A stretch of 64,000 nt of DNA from contig JAYRYJ010000003.1 of assembly GCA_041917055.1 (NCBI GenBank), forward strand, positions 1-64,000. Reading direction: 5' to 3'. Position numbers and translations under genes: made by a program. Below, one piece after another: positions 46,985 through 55,640 of the stretch (its first letter is position 1; the number at the start of each line of letters is the position of its first letter). Origin of the DNA: Pseudaquidulcibacter sp041917055 (GTDB taxonomy: Bacteria; Pseudomonadota; Alphaproteobacteria; Caulobacterales; Aquidulcibacteraceae). The notes under the pieces were generated by a model. The model ran no database searches, was not told where the DNA came from, and saw nothing but the letters and a program-made list of their open reading frames with translations.

Positions 46985-48376
46985 ATGGAAGCTTTAAAGA
47001 CGATTGCTTTTTACAAGAAATTGGGCGCGATTATATTGTGCGCGCTCATTATGTCTTTGCCTGCCTTTTTTAACGGCTATCCGTTCTTGTTCCAGGATTC
47101 TTGGGATTATTTGTCGGGCTTTGCAAAAATTTATCGCCTTCCTGTCTATGGCACATTCACACAATTGGGCGTGGTTTTTGGAACGCCTTGGGCGATTGCA
47201 TTGGCGCAAGGGTTTATTATTGCCCATTTAATGTATTATGTGAATAAAAGTGTGTTTGGCAAAACCAATCTTTGGTTTTTGATTGCCCAGACCGCCTTTT
47301 TGACCGTTTTCTCAAGCCTGCCATTCTTTTCGGCCTTTATGATGGCGGATGTTTTCACGCCAATTTTATTTATGGCACTTTATTTATTGGCATTCCATTC
47401 CGACATCATACCTTTGCCGATAAAGATTTATTTTTGGGGCCTCGCGGTATTTGCGGCAATGGCGCATATTACCAATATTTATCTTGGCCTTGGCATTTTG
47501 ATTTTTGCGGCAATGGTGAAATTCATTCGCGCCGATTTTTCGATTAAAGCATTAAAACCGCTTGCTGTTCCAATGGTAATTATGGTCACGGCAATTGGCT
47601 GGGTTATGTCATTGAATGCCTATTATTTTAGGACGTTTAGCCTATCCCCCGCCTCCCCCGTTTTTGCTTTGGCGAATTTGGTTTCACAGGGTTCGGCGCG
47701 TCGTTATATTCTTGACGTCTGCCCACAGGCGCAATTGAAAATCTGTAAATTTGCAAAAGCCCTGCCATCTGACGTAAATGATTTTCTTTGGCATAAAGGC
47801 GGCGTTGTTCCTGAATTTAAAGGCTTCAAAAATTTTGCGCCCGAAGCGAAATATATCGTCAAACAAACAATTGTGAATTATCCCGGCGAAGTCATTATGA
47901 ATAGCGCGGAGTATTTCACCGCATCATTTGGTGTTCATGCGCCGGCGGTTGAACTTAATTCAAGCCTAATTAAAGACCGCGTTTATAACGCCCTAACCCG
48001 TAATTATGGCAAGCAAGAGCGTGATGCATATTTGCGATCAAAACAAGCGAATGACGCTTTGCCTTATGATTTAATTCGCGCAATTGATGATGTTTCATAT
48101 CCATTGTCTTTGGGGCTTTTGGTTTTGATGTCGCTATTTTTCCTGCGCCGAATTAATGATAATCGGGTCTTATTGCCACTTTTCACTTTGGTTTATATCC
48201 TTGGCAATAATTTCCTTTGCGCCGCTGCATCGGGTCTTTTTGATAGATATCAGGCGCGTGTCTCATGGCTTATGGTTTTTGCGGTTGTATTGATGGCGGG
48301 TTATTTGTTCAAACAAGCCCGCGAAGGCGAATTGAATTTCGCACTTAATGACGCACAAAAAAGCCCCGCCGTTTAA
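46985..48376 (+). CDS. Polytopic membrane protein, possible GT-C glycosyltransferase
   Basis: 463 residues from ATG 46985 (GGA nearby); the open frame begins earlier at 46889 without support. There are about ten to eleven membrane helices. The first periplasmic loop has FLFQDSWDYLSG, an acidic motif in the place where GT-C enzymes hold their catalytic Asp. A large soluble region lies at about 215-355. I do not recognise the family; lipid-linked sugar transfer or a polysaccharide polymerase-like role is an inference. It follows the Sel1 pair by 166 bases. Confidence 0.55.
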   Translation: MEALKTIAFYKKLGAIILCALIMSLPAFFNGYPFLFQDSWDYLSGFAKIYRLPVYGTFTQLGVVFGTPWAIALAQGFIIAHLMYYVNKSVFGKTNLWFLIAQTAFLTVFSSLPFFSAFMMADVFTPILFMALYLLAFHSDIIPLPIKIYFWGLAVFAAMAHITNIYLGLGILIFAAMVKFIRADFSIKALKPLAVPMVIMVTAIGWVMSLNAYYFRTFSLSPASPVFALANLVSQGSARRYILDVCPQAQLKICKFAKALPSDVNDFLWHKGGVVPEFKGFKNFAPEAKYIVKQTIVNYPGEVIMNSAEYFTASFGVHAPAVELNSSLIKDRVYNALTRNYGKQERDAYLRSKQANDALPYDLIRAIDDVSYPLSLGLLVLMSLFFLRRINDNRVLLPLFTLVYILGNNFLCAAASGLFDRYQARVSWLMVFAVVLMAGYLFKQAREGELNFALNDAQKSPAV

Positions 48377-48384
48377 AGCGGGGC
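48357..48384 (-). terminator. Terminator of cspA, overlapping the end of the membrane-protein gene
   Basis: GCCCCGC (48363-48369) pairs with GCGGGGC (48378-48384). Read on the minus strand it is followed by TTTTTT, an ideal terminator for cspA. On the plus strand the same stem holds the TAA stop of the membrane-protein gene in its loop and is followed only by AATTT, so it may work in both directions. Confidence 0.8.
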
Positions 48385-48406
48385 AATTTCCGAAATGTTG
48401 TTGTAA

Positions 48407-48610
48407 TTAAGCCTGCAGATTCACCGCAGATGTTTTGCCGCGCTTATCGGTTTCGAGTTCAAAACTGACTTCTTGCTCTTTGTTTAAAGTGCGAAGACCC
48501 GCGCGCTCAACGGCGCTGATGTGAACAAAAACGTCATTGCCGCCCGAAATCGGTGCAATGAAACCATAACCTTTGTCCGCATTGAAAAATTTAACTTTAC
48601 CTTGAATCAT
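48407..48610 (-). CDS. cspA: Cold-shock-domain protein
   Basis: A 67-residue CSD protein from ATG 48610, preceded by GAGGT; the longer frame upstream is an untranslated leader. RNP-1 (KGYGFIAP) and RNP-2 (VFVHIS) are present, with GKVKFFNADKGYGFI at the start. It is an RNA chaperone binding single-stranded nucleic acid. The family symbol is used because the paralogue class cannot be told. Confidence 0.93.
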   Translation of the reverse strand: MIQGKVKFFNADKGYGFIAPISGGNDVFVHISAVERAGLRTLNKEQEVSFELETDKRGKTSAVNLQA

Positions 48611-48856
48611 AATAACCTCGTAAGAATTTGCCACAATTGGCTTTAATATTTTTGGAATAAAGACGTTCCAAAAAGCATAAATTCTTAGACGTAGATAATT
48701 CAAAAAAGCCCACATACACGCAAACGACTTTTAAAGCTATATTCAAATAAGAAAATAAGCGGTTCTATGGTCAATTTGTCACCTTGTATGCGATTATTGA
48801 AGGATTATAATCACACGGCATCGATGCTCAGACCACTCTAACTTAGGAGTTGAGAG

Positions 48857-49972
48857 ATGCTACGAACTAAATCCACTTTATTAAATAGCTGCGCAATTGC
48901 GTTTTTTTCGGTTTGCTTGGTTGCGAATTATGCGCAATCGCAAAATGCCCAAACTTCGGTATGGAATTCGTCAGAAGGCCGTATGACACTTAATTATGAC
49001 GGGCAAAAATTCTGGGGCAAATATGAAAACGACAATGGTCGAATTTCCGGCACTCAAAACGGCACAAAATTTGACGGTTATTGGGGTGAAGATTCGTCGG
49101 GCACAAAATGTTCCTATGCGCGCCTAGACACCTATTATTGGGGGCAAGTGCATTGGCAATTCAGTGGAAATACTTTTTCCGGTCAATATTCATTTTGCGA
49201 CAATGCCAATAGCGGCTCTTGGAGTGGCACTTTGGCGCAAGGAAACCCAATCCAAAATGCGCCTGTTTACACGCCACCTGTCGCCGTTGGAAAATCAATA
49301 GATTCAATATGGTCAAGTTCCGAAGGACGTTTGCGCCTTAATGTCGGTGCAACCCAATTCAATGGCAATTATGACAATGATAATGGCAGGGTTTCTGGTT
49401 CGCGCAATGGCAATGTTCTTGATGGATTTTGGGGCGAAGACACTTCGGGAAAACGCTGTGAATATGCGCGCCTTGGCACAAATTATTGGGGCAAATTGCA
49501 TTGGGTTTTCAATGGCAAAGCATTCACTGGCCAATATTCCTATTGCGACGATGCATATTCCGGATCCTGGAGTGGCACTTTGGAAAGCGGCAATCTCTTT
49601 GCAGGCATAAACCCACCACCCAAGCCACCGATTGTAAAACCACCCATTGTTAAGCCGCCTGTTATTGCGCCCGTCGCTATCCAATCTTCGGTCTGGAATA
49701 CTTCGGAAGGCGTTTTGACATTAAAAATTCAGGGCAATGGCGTAAGCGGAACCTATGTCAATGATAATGGTCGCATTTCAGGAACCAAAAGCGGAAATAC
49801 AATAACCGGTTTTTGGGGCGAAGATTCCTCCGGCACAAAATGCACCACCAAAAAACTAAACACCTATTATTGGGGCAAAATAAAATGGGTCTTCAATGGT
49901 AATAGCTTCAGCGGCCAATACTCCTATTGCGAAGGCGCAATGAGCGGAAGCTGGACAGGGACAAAGCGGTGA
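48857..49972 (+). CDS. Exported protein of three tandem Cys-containing beta-rich domains
   Basis: A 371-residue protein with a signal peptide ending near ANYAQSQ. It is built of three clearly homologous ~95-residue units at about 34-127, 149-243 and 279-371. Each has SSEGR-like start, NDNGRISG, GxWGEDSSGTKC, YYWG(K/Q)xxW, and FSGQYSYC followed by SGSWSGT. Each unit has two cysteines at fixed positions (GTKC and QYSYC), likely a disulfide. Units two and three are joined by the proline linker PPPKPPIVKPPIVKPP. I do not recognise the family. TTAGGAG precedes ATG 48857; the gene is divergent from cspA. Confidence 0.75.
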   Translation: MLRTKSTLLNSCAIAFFSVCLVANYAQSQNAQTSVWNSSEGRMTLNYDGQKFWGKYENDNGRISGTQNGTKFDGYWGEDSSGTKCSYARLDTYYWGQVHWQFSGNTFSGQYSFCDNANSGSWSGTLAQGNPIQNAPVYTPPVAVGKSIDSIWSSSEGRLRLNVGATQFNGNYDNDNGRVSGSRNGNVLDGFWGEDTSGKRCEYARLGTNYWGKLHWVFNGKAFTGQYSYCDDAYSGSWSGTLESGNLFAGINPPPKPPIVKPPIVKPPVIAPVAIQSSVWNTSEGVLTLKIQGNGVSGTYVNDNGRISGTKSGNTITGFWGEDSSGTKCTTKKLNTYYWGKIKWVFNGNSFSGQYSYCEGAMSGSWTGTKR

Positions 49973-50018
49973 TAGCTCAAATCAGAGTGCGCCCCATTTT
50001 TGCTTTATTATTAGAATT

Positions 50019-53000
50019 CTAAGATTTAGAAACCAGTGCCACCAATTTGTCAATTTGGGCGAGTTCTGCATGTAAGTTTTGTTTAATTAACATGCGGGAG
50101 CGCCCCAATTCGTGATTACTGAAGGTTTTCGATGTGAAGGTATTTACGGCAATCTTCTTAGCGCTTGCAGCGCACTCAATTCCTAGGTCAGCAAGCACAA
50201 TGTGCTTTTGGTTTGCAGGATCATATTTTGGAAAAGGGACAGTCAAAATTGTTTTATGAACATCACGAGCACCAAATAATCCGCGACTTTGGAAGTCTTT
50301 AATGGTTTCATTTGCTATATTTGAATTTAAAAAAGCGCAAACAAAATGTGCCTCCTCTTTTGAGTTTGTGAAATAGCAATATGCTTTGCTTTCAACAATA
50401 AAATCCAAGTCCGCACTTTCCCTATCAAATACCACAGCGTTCGCGTCTTTTGCGGAAGCAGAATAAAGCACCAAATATCGCTTTGAGAAATCTTGTGAAG
50501 TCAACTTGCTTTGATAATTAATCCAGTCATTGGAAGTGATTTTCGCGTTTTTTTCAGTTTTATTCTCATCCCACAATTTTTGGACTTTTTTAAACCATTT
50601 TGCCATTTCGAGTTCGCCACTTTCGAGCAAGTCTTTGTCAGTATGAAGCTCCAGCTTACAATTCTTGATTGTTGCAGGCAGAAGTACGGTCTCGGGATTG
50701 TGCAAGTAGAATGGCAAAATATTCCGTGCAATTGCTGTCTTAAACAAATAATCAGTATTAACCCGGCCTTCGAGTGGTGGCAGACTCTTCCAAGGTTCTT
50801 TTGCATCTTTTTCCATACTTTCACTGCTTTTGACAGTCAAAATTCGACCTTGCAATTCACCTTGGTATCCTTGGATAATGTCAACAAAATAGAATTTTCT
50901 AGGGACAATCGTTGCGCCTTGATGAAACAGTTTTTCGTAATGATTTGGCTTAACAACATCGGTCTTTTTGCTGGTAGAGAAAGCAGTTTTGCGCCCAAGT
51001 TTGTTGATATAAAACTTAGTACTTTCAATATTCAAATTTGGTTTTGCGCTTGCCAAATTCAAATTGTGTGCTTTCAACCTTCCCGAAAAAACTTTTCCTT
51101 CGCATCCTGATTTTGGAATTGGCCTTTTCATATTACCATACGCTCTTTGTGTAAAAAGCACACAAGATGGAACATTGAATAACGGGGAAACTTTATCTAA
51201 ATCCCAAATTTCGGTTATTCGAACACCATCAGTCTTCCCCATTCTTGTGCTGTCGTGGTGATCCGCCGAAAGGAAACTGCGAGGTAATACAAACGCCAAT
51301 TTTCCGCTATCTTTCAAAAAGTAATTGGTACTGTGAGCTAGAAAAATTGCTGCAATCTCCAGATGGGGCATATTCGCGACATTCGGTACGAGTTTGTATT
51401 TTGCGGCAAAGTCTTTCAGACGATTCTGGTAGTCAGAATTCTTAATCGAAGAATATGTGAACCAAGGTGGGTTTCCAATAACAAAATCAAACGATTTTTG
51501 AAAAAAGCAGGGCTTATAGAGATTCAAAACAATAAACTTCCAAATCGAATCTCGTTGTTCCACTTTTGCACGATGCAAACCGACATAAATATTGTAAAAA
51601 CTATTGACTAAATTGATGTCAATCTTTCTCTTTATCCGACTTTTTAGCGAATTTGTGAATGCCTCTTGCCCTAATACTTTTTCAGATTTTGTTATTTCGG
51701 CTATATCTTCCGCAAGTGTCACAGCTTCATCAAAAAAACCTATGTCGTTGAAAACACATGTGTTAATTTTGTAAGCCTTGTCATCTATCCAAAGCGTGAA
51801 CTCGTCGCCAAACATATCCAAGCTGACCGATGTTGGTGGGGTAAGAAGAGTATCTGCAAGATAAACATTTAGTAACAATGGCTTTTTCGCCAATGCCAAT
51901 TTGTCGCCTAGCGCGAGAAGTAATGTAGTTTTTGCAATGAGCACAGATAGCGGGTGAATATCAATGCCACAGACTTGGTTGCAAATATCCTCTGCTGACA
52001 GGTCGTGGAATTTGCTTTTCAAACTTGCAACCGCTGCTCGCAAGAATGAACCACTACCGCAGGAAGGGTCTAAAACCCGCGAACCCTTTGTCATTGAAAT
52101 CTCATTGACAATTTTTTCGCATAGCCAATCTGGTGTGTAATATTCGCCCAAAGAAAGCCTTGTGTCACGGTCGATAAGCTCTTGATAGACACCTTTCAAA
52201 ATATCTTCATCAACGCTTGTGAAATCATACTCGGAAACTTTTTGTGCTATTTCGCGAATTGATGGCTTAAGCGAACTAAATACCGGGTTAGAAATAACCC
52301 AATGAAAAAAATCATTGTCTGTAAAGTTTTTGATATTTCTTGATTCGAAAATTTCACCGCTTATTATCGCTTCTAACTCGTTGTCATCAATGAAATCATC
52401 TTTGGAAAGGAACTCATAGGCTAAGAGCTTTGCAAAAATGCTTAAATAAGTGTGAATAATAAATATACGCGGGGAAGCATCAAATTCACTGTATGCTATG
52501 CTTAAAAAGCGTTTCCACTGATTGAACGCAACTTCAACTTCAGTGTTTTGCGAAACACTGCTAAACACTTGAAATAAGTCATCATAAACTGACTTGAAAG
52601 TATTGGAATGCGTCCCGAAATCTCGCTTAATCGAATCTAAAGTCGCTTTTTTTGGTTCAGTCTTAAATAAATATCGATCTAAAAAGAAATAGAAATCGGA
52701 AGTGTTCTTCTCGCTTGCTTCAATCTCGTCAATTTTTTCCAAGAGAATATTTTCGGCAGTTACTATTTTCCCTGTCACAAAACCTTCTATAGTCTCTTCA
52801 GTGGGGGCGTAAATTTCCCAAACACCACAATCTGAGGCAATTAAAGTAAAATGATATCCATCGCCTGAGTTCCAATTTCCAAATAAATAGTCTTGAAGCT
52901 GTTCGATTGCTTTCTTTCGAGTAAATTTCAGACTTTTCTCAAACTCTATAATAATACGTTCGTATTGCGAATCTGCCGCGCCCTTATCTGATTTCTTGCC

Positions 53001-53189
53001 TTTTCGAACGATATTAACAATTTTCTTCTCTGCCCCCAAGGTCATCGAATTTATTATAGCTTGGCTTTCTTGAGATTTGAAAAGGTTTGACAATAACAAA
53101 TTTAACCGTTGCTTTTTGGCCTCTTCATTGTTTGCAGACTGCAAATCAACCGCATACTCTTTTATGAGTTTATCAAAAACAAAAGCCAC
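50019..53189 (-). CDS. Large N6-adenine DNA methyltransferase, Type IIG-like restriction-modification enzyme
   Basis: A 1056-residue single-chain protein. The methyltransferase core has YYTPDWLCEKIV, motif I VLDPSCGSGSFL (about 370) and the catalytic motif IV FVIGNPPWFTY (about 570), typical of gamma-type adenine methylases such as Eco57I. The C-terminal 400 residues would hold the target recognition domain. The N-terminal 150 residues contain SQYERIIIEFEKSL followed by AIEQLQDYLFGNW, the layout of a PD-(D/E)XK nuclease, but with EFE where ExK is expected, so cleavage activity is doubtful. No separate restriction or specificity gene is adjacent. It lies between cellular genes and is likely acquired. 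Confidence 0.82.
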   Translation of the reverse strand: MAFVFDKLIKEYAVDLQSANNEEAKKQRLNLLLSNLFKSQESQAIINSMTLGAEKKIVNIVRKGKKSDKGAADSQYERIIIEFEKSLKFTRKKAIEQLQDYLFGNWNSGDGYHFTLIASDCGVWEIYAPTEETIEGFVTGKIVTAENILLEKIDEIEASEKNTSDFYFFLDRYLFKTEPKKATLDSIKRDFGTHSNTFKSVYDDLFQVFSSVSQNTEVEVAFNQWKRFLSIAYSEFDASPRIFIIHTYLSIFAKLLAYEFLSKDDFIDDNELEAIISGEIFESRNIKNFTDNDFFHWVISNPVFSSLKPSIREIAQKVSEYDFTSVDEDILKGVYQELIDRDTRLSLGEYYTPDWLCEKIVNEISMTKGSRVLDPSCGSGSFLRAAVASLKSKFHDLSAEDICNQVCGIDIHPLSVLIAKTTLLLALGDKLALAKKPLLLNVYLADTLLTPPTSVSLDMFGDEFTLWIDDKAYKINTCVFNDIGFFDEAVTLAEDIAEITKSEKVLGQEAFTNSLKSRIKRKIDINLVNSFYNIYVGLHRAKVEQRDSIWKFIVLNLYKPCFFQKSFDFVIGNPPWFTYSSIKNSDYQNRLKDFAAKYKLVPNVANMPHLEIAAIFLAHSTNYFLKDSGKLAFVLPRSFLSADHHDSTRMGKTDGVRITEIWDLDKVSPLFNVPSCVLFTQRAYGNMKRPIPKSGCEGKVFSGRLKAHNLNLASAKPNLNIESTKFYINKLGRKTAFSTSKKTDVVKPNHYEKLFHQGATIVPRKFYFVDIIQGYQGELQGRILTVKSSESMEKDAKEPWKSLPPLEGRVNTDYLFKTAIARNILPFYLHNPETVLLPATIKNCKLELHTDKDLLESGELEMAKWFKKVQKLWDENKTEKNAKITSNDWINYQSKLTSQDFSKRYLVLYSASAKDANAVVFDRESADLDFIVESKAYCYFTNSKEEAHFVCAFLNSNIANETIKDFQSRGLFGARDVHKTILTVPFPKYDPANQKHIVLADLGIECAASAKKIAVNTFTSKTFSNHELGRSRMLIKQNLHAELAQIDKLVALVSKS

Positions 53190-53339
53190 AGTTCAAATTC
53201 CGGAAACAAAGACTACTGCGATAAACTGCGTTTTTTCCATTTTCAATCGAAATTTCACGAGAGACACATGCGCCTCCAATACGGTATCCCCATACCCCAT
53301 ATCTAACTCATTGATTCTACACCAAAAACAGTGGTGCTG

Positions 53340-53413
53340 TTGACAAATACCTTGCAATATTGTCTATGCGGCGCGTGTTGGCGGCGAAAAACTTTGCCGC
53401 CGCTATTTTTTAT
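53340..53413 (+). promoter_or_regulatory. Promoter and leader hairpin of rplM-rpsI
   Basis: TTGACA at 53340-53345 is a consensus -35 box; a -10 about 17 bases on (53363-53368, TCTATG) is weaker. Downstream, GGCGGC (53380-53385) pairs with GCCGCC (53396-53401) and is followed by GCTATTTTTTAT, an intrinsic-terminator-like structure about 25 bases before the ribosome site. It could attenuate the operon; L13 is known to autoregulate in other bacteria. Confidence 0.5.
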
Positions 53414-53438
53414 AACAAAACCTGTTTAAGGAATGAAA

Positions 53439-53909
53439 ATGTCTTATACAAAAAGCGCAAAAACCGCTGAGGCTGATCGCAAATGGATTGTGGTTGATGC
53501 TGATGGTGCGGTTGTTGGTCGCCTTGCTACTTTTATTGCAAAGCGCCTTCGTGGCAAGCATCGCCCTGATTTCACACCACATGCTGATGTTGGTGATTTT
53601 GTTGTTGTTATTAATGCCGATAAAGTGAAATTCACCGGCAAAAAAATGACCGACAAGGTTTATTATCGCCACACCGGCCACCCTGGCGGCATTAAAGAAA
53701 CTACCCCTGCTAAATTGCTTGGTGGTCGTTTCCCAGAGCGCGTTTTGGAACAAGCGGTTCTTCGCATGTTGCCAAAAGAAAGCCCACTTGCACGTTCGCA
53801 ATTCAAAAAATTGCACGTTTATGCGGGTGCAGAGCATAAGCATGAAGCACAACAACCGACTGTTGTTGATTTCAAATCAATGAATTCTAAAAACGTAAGG
53901 GCTGCATAA
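53439..53909 (+). CDS. rplM: 50S ribosomal protein L13
   Basis: 156 residues from ATG 53439 (AAGGA six bases upstream; an ATG at 53433 is in frame). Motifs: WIVVDADGAVVGRLATFIA, LRGKHRPDFTPHADVGD, VYYRHTGHPGGIKE, and MLPKESPLARSQFKKLHVY. A structural protein of the large subunit. Its stop overlaps the rpsI start by one base (TAATG). Confidence 0.98.
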   Translation: MSYTKSAKTAEADRKWIVVDADGAVVGRLATFIAKRLRGKHRPDFTPHADVGDFVVVINADKVKFTGKKMTDKVYYRHTGHPGGIKETTPAKLLGGRFPERVLEQAVLRMLPKESPLARSQFKKLHVYAGAEHKHEAQQPTVVDFKSMNSKNVRAA

Positions 53910-54391
53910 TGACTGAAGTAGTTAATTCTCTTGAAGACTTGGCAACATTGGGCACTGCCGAACAAGTTGTAGAAGTTGTTGTTCGTGAACCTGAAATCGA
54001 TTCATTGGGTCGTTCTTATTCAACCGGCAAACGCAAAAACGCGATTGCGCGCGTTTGGGTTAAACGCGGTTCGGGCAAAATCACCATTAATGGTAAAGAC
54101 CAATCGGTTTATTTCGCACGCCCAGTTCTTCGCATGGTTATCAATCAGCCGGGCCAAGTTACTGATCGCACAACTGAATTTGACGTTGTCGCGACTGTAA
54201 AAGGTGGCGGTCTTTCTGGTCAGGCCGGCGCAATCCGTCATGGTATCGCAACCGCTTTAACTCGTTTTGAACCGGCATTGCGCACGGTTTTGAAACCTTA
54301 TGGCTATCTAACCCGCGATTCACGCGTAGTAGAACGCAAAAAATACGGCCGCGCCAAAGCCCGCCGTTCATTCCAGTTCTCAAAACGTTAA
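53909..54391 (+). CDS. rpsI: 30S ribosomal protein S9
   Basis: A 160-residue S9 with an acidic N-terminal extension of about 30 residues, as in other alphaproteobacteria. The core has YSTGKRKNAIARVWVKRGSG, YFARPVLRMVI, GGGLSGQAGAIRHGIATAL, and the C-terminal RSFQFSKR tail that reaches the tRNA sites. It is translationally coupled to rplM. Confidence 0.98.
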   Translation: MTEVVNSLEDLATLGTAEQVVEVVVREPEIDSLGRSYSTGKRKNAIARVWVKRGSGKITINGKDQSVYFARPVLRMVINQPGQVTDRTTEFDVVATVKGGGLSGQAGAIRHGIATALTRFEPALRTVLKPYGYLTRDSRVVERKKYGRAKARRSFQFSKR

Positions 54392-54432
54392 TTCCCATCC
54401 CTTCCCTATTGGGATTGGTTCAACAAAAATGC

Positions 54433-54464
54433 AAAACGCCCAAAGCAATTTGGGCGTTTTTTGT
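54433..54464. terminator. Bidirectional terminator between rpsI and the thermonuclease gene
   Basis: A perfect 12-bp stem (54433-54444 with 54449-54460, core CGCCCAAA) closed by a GCAA tetraloop is followed by TTGTTTG on the plus strand after TTTT, and by TTTTGCATTTTTG on the minus strand. It serves both the convergent rpsI and the nuclease gene. Confidence 0.9.
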
Positions 54465-54474
54465 TTGCCCATTT

Positions 54475-54924
54475 TTACTCACATTCCAATTTTGCGTATC
54501 TTGGAATTGCGTGGCCGCTTTTTATCATTTCGCATGATAGGTCTTTTTTGCCATTTTTGCACAACGCAATCGTGCGACCATATTTATCTGAACCAAGGTC
54601 CAAACATTCAAGGGTGCCGTTTGCGATAGATTGCAAATATGATTTTGCAGCGACAGGGTCGCCTTCGACGCATGTGCGACCTTGTTTGCAATGCCCGTCC
54701 ATTTCCGGGGCATCAATACCATTAAGGCGCACTTTGCGCTCTCCGCAATGAATAGTATCGCCATCAGTAATATATGGTGACGCACATGAAAAAGGCACGC
54801 CTTTTGGCTTTCTCGCACCTAATACTTCGCCAAGCGGTGCAAGTTTTTTCAGGAAAATGAACCCGAAAGCCACCAAAATGGCGAAGAGTGCTAATCGGTT
54901 CAGGCCTTTATTGCGTTTAAACAC
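54475..54924 (-). CDS. Membrane-anchored thermonuclease (SNase-family)
   Basis: A 149-residue protein with an N-terminal membrane segment at about 10-28 and a staphylococcal-nuclease OB-fold. The active-site residues are found in YITDGDTIHC, VRLNGIDAPEMDG and SDKYGRTIALC, so the catalytic Arg, Glu and Arg are intact. It cleaves DNA and RNA, probably on the periplasmic side. Several cysteines suggest disulfides. Convergent with rpsI. Confidence 0.9.
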   Translation of the reverse strand: MFKRNKGLNRLALFAILVAFGFIFLKKLAPLGEVLGARKPKGVPFSCASPYITDGDTIHCGERKVRLNGIDAPEMDGHCKQGRTCVEGDPVAAKSYLQSIANGTLECLDLGSDKYGRTIALCKNGKKDLSCEMIKSGHAIPRYAKLECE

Positions 54925-55038
54925 TTAAACTCCGTATGCAAATTTTTATATTGATTTATCGATTCTCCCCAAATGAAAAATAGCATCTCCGTTGCATCTA
55001 AAATTCCAACGAATAGCGTCTAAAAAAAAGAGGTGAAA

Positions 55039-55572
55039 ATGAGTAGGTTTGCAGTGTTTTTCTTAGGAATTTTGGCGCTTTTGAGTTTTGGTTTTGTGAA
55101 TTTTGGCGAAAGCCAAGAAATTCACCTCACAGAAGGTCCAAAAACTGACCAGGTTTTAACAAACGAAATTTTGAAAGCAGATAAAGCATTATTTGATGCG
55201 GTTTTTGTCACTTGTGACATGCCCGCACTTTCTAAAATGCTTACTAAAGACGTGAAATTTATTCATGATAAATGGGGGCAAATTGCCAAAAACAGAGCAG
55301 AAATGCTTAAAGCCTTCGGATCTTCGTGCGAAAGGCAAAAAGCAGGAACGGATTTCAAAGCGCGCCGCGAATTAATTCCCGAAACCGTGCAAATTCATGC
55401 GCTAAATAAATATGGCGCAATCGAAATCGGCAAACATAATTTCTTCGCTGTTCAAAATGACGGCACACTTAAACCAACCGAAAGCGGCGATTTTATTATT
55501 CTTTGGAAAAAGGAAAATGATGTTTGGAAAATGTCGGAAACTGTTTCCTTTAATCACAGATTGGCGGAATAG
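55039..55572 (+). CDS. Exported NTF2-like (DUF4440) protein
   Basis: About 177 residues from ATG 55039, with AGAGG five bases upstream; GTG 55033 is in frame. A signal/anchor segment covers about 1-25. The rest is an NTF2-like cone: ILKADKALFDAVFVTCDMPALSKMLTKDVKFIHDKWG, then the ...DFIILWKKENDVWKMSETVSFNHR ending typical of DUF4440/SnoaL-like proteins. Ligand unknown. Confidence 0.7.
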   Translation: MSRFAVFFLGILALLSFGFVNFGESQEIHLTEGPKTDQVLTNEILKADKALFDAVFVTCDMPALSKMLTKDVKFIHDKWGQIAKNRAEMLKAFGSSCERQKAGTDFKARRELIPETVQIHALNKYGAIEIGKHNFFAVQNDGTLKPTESGDFIILWKKENDVWKMSETVSFNHRLAE

Positions 55573-55640
55573 ACCAATGCAAAACCGCGTGACATTTAAC
55601 CAATAAACTATTATTGAGGCCGCTTTTTAAGGCGAGTGCG

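Noticed and set aside
50511..51110. A 199-codon frame antisense to the methyltransferase
   Set aside because: Length is by chance in AT-rich DNA; no motif, and the opposite strand is clearly coding.
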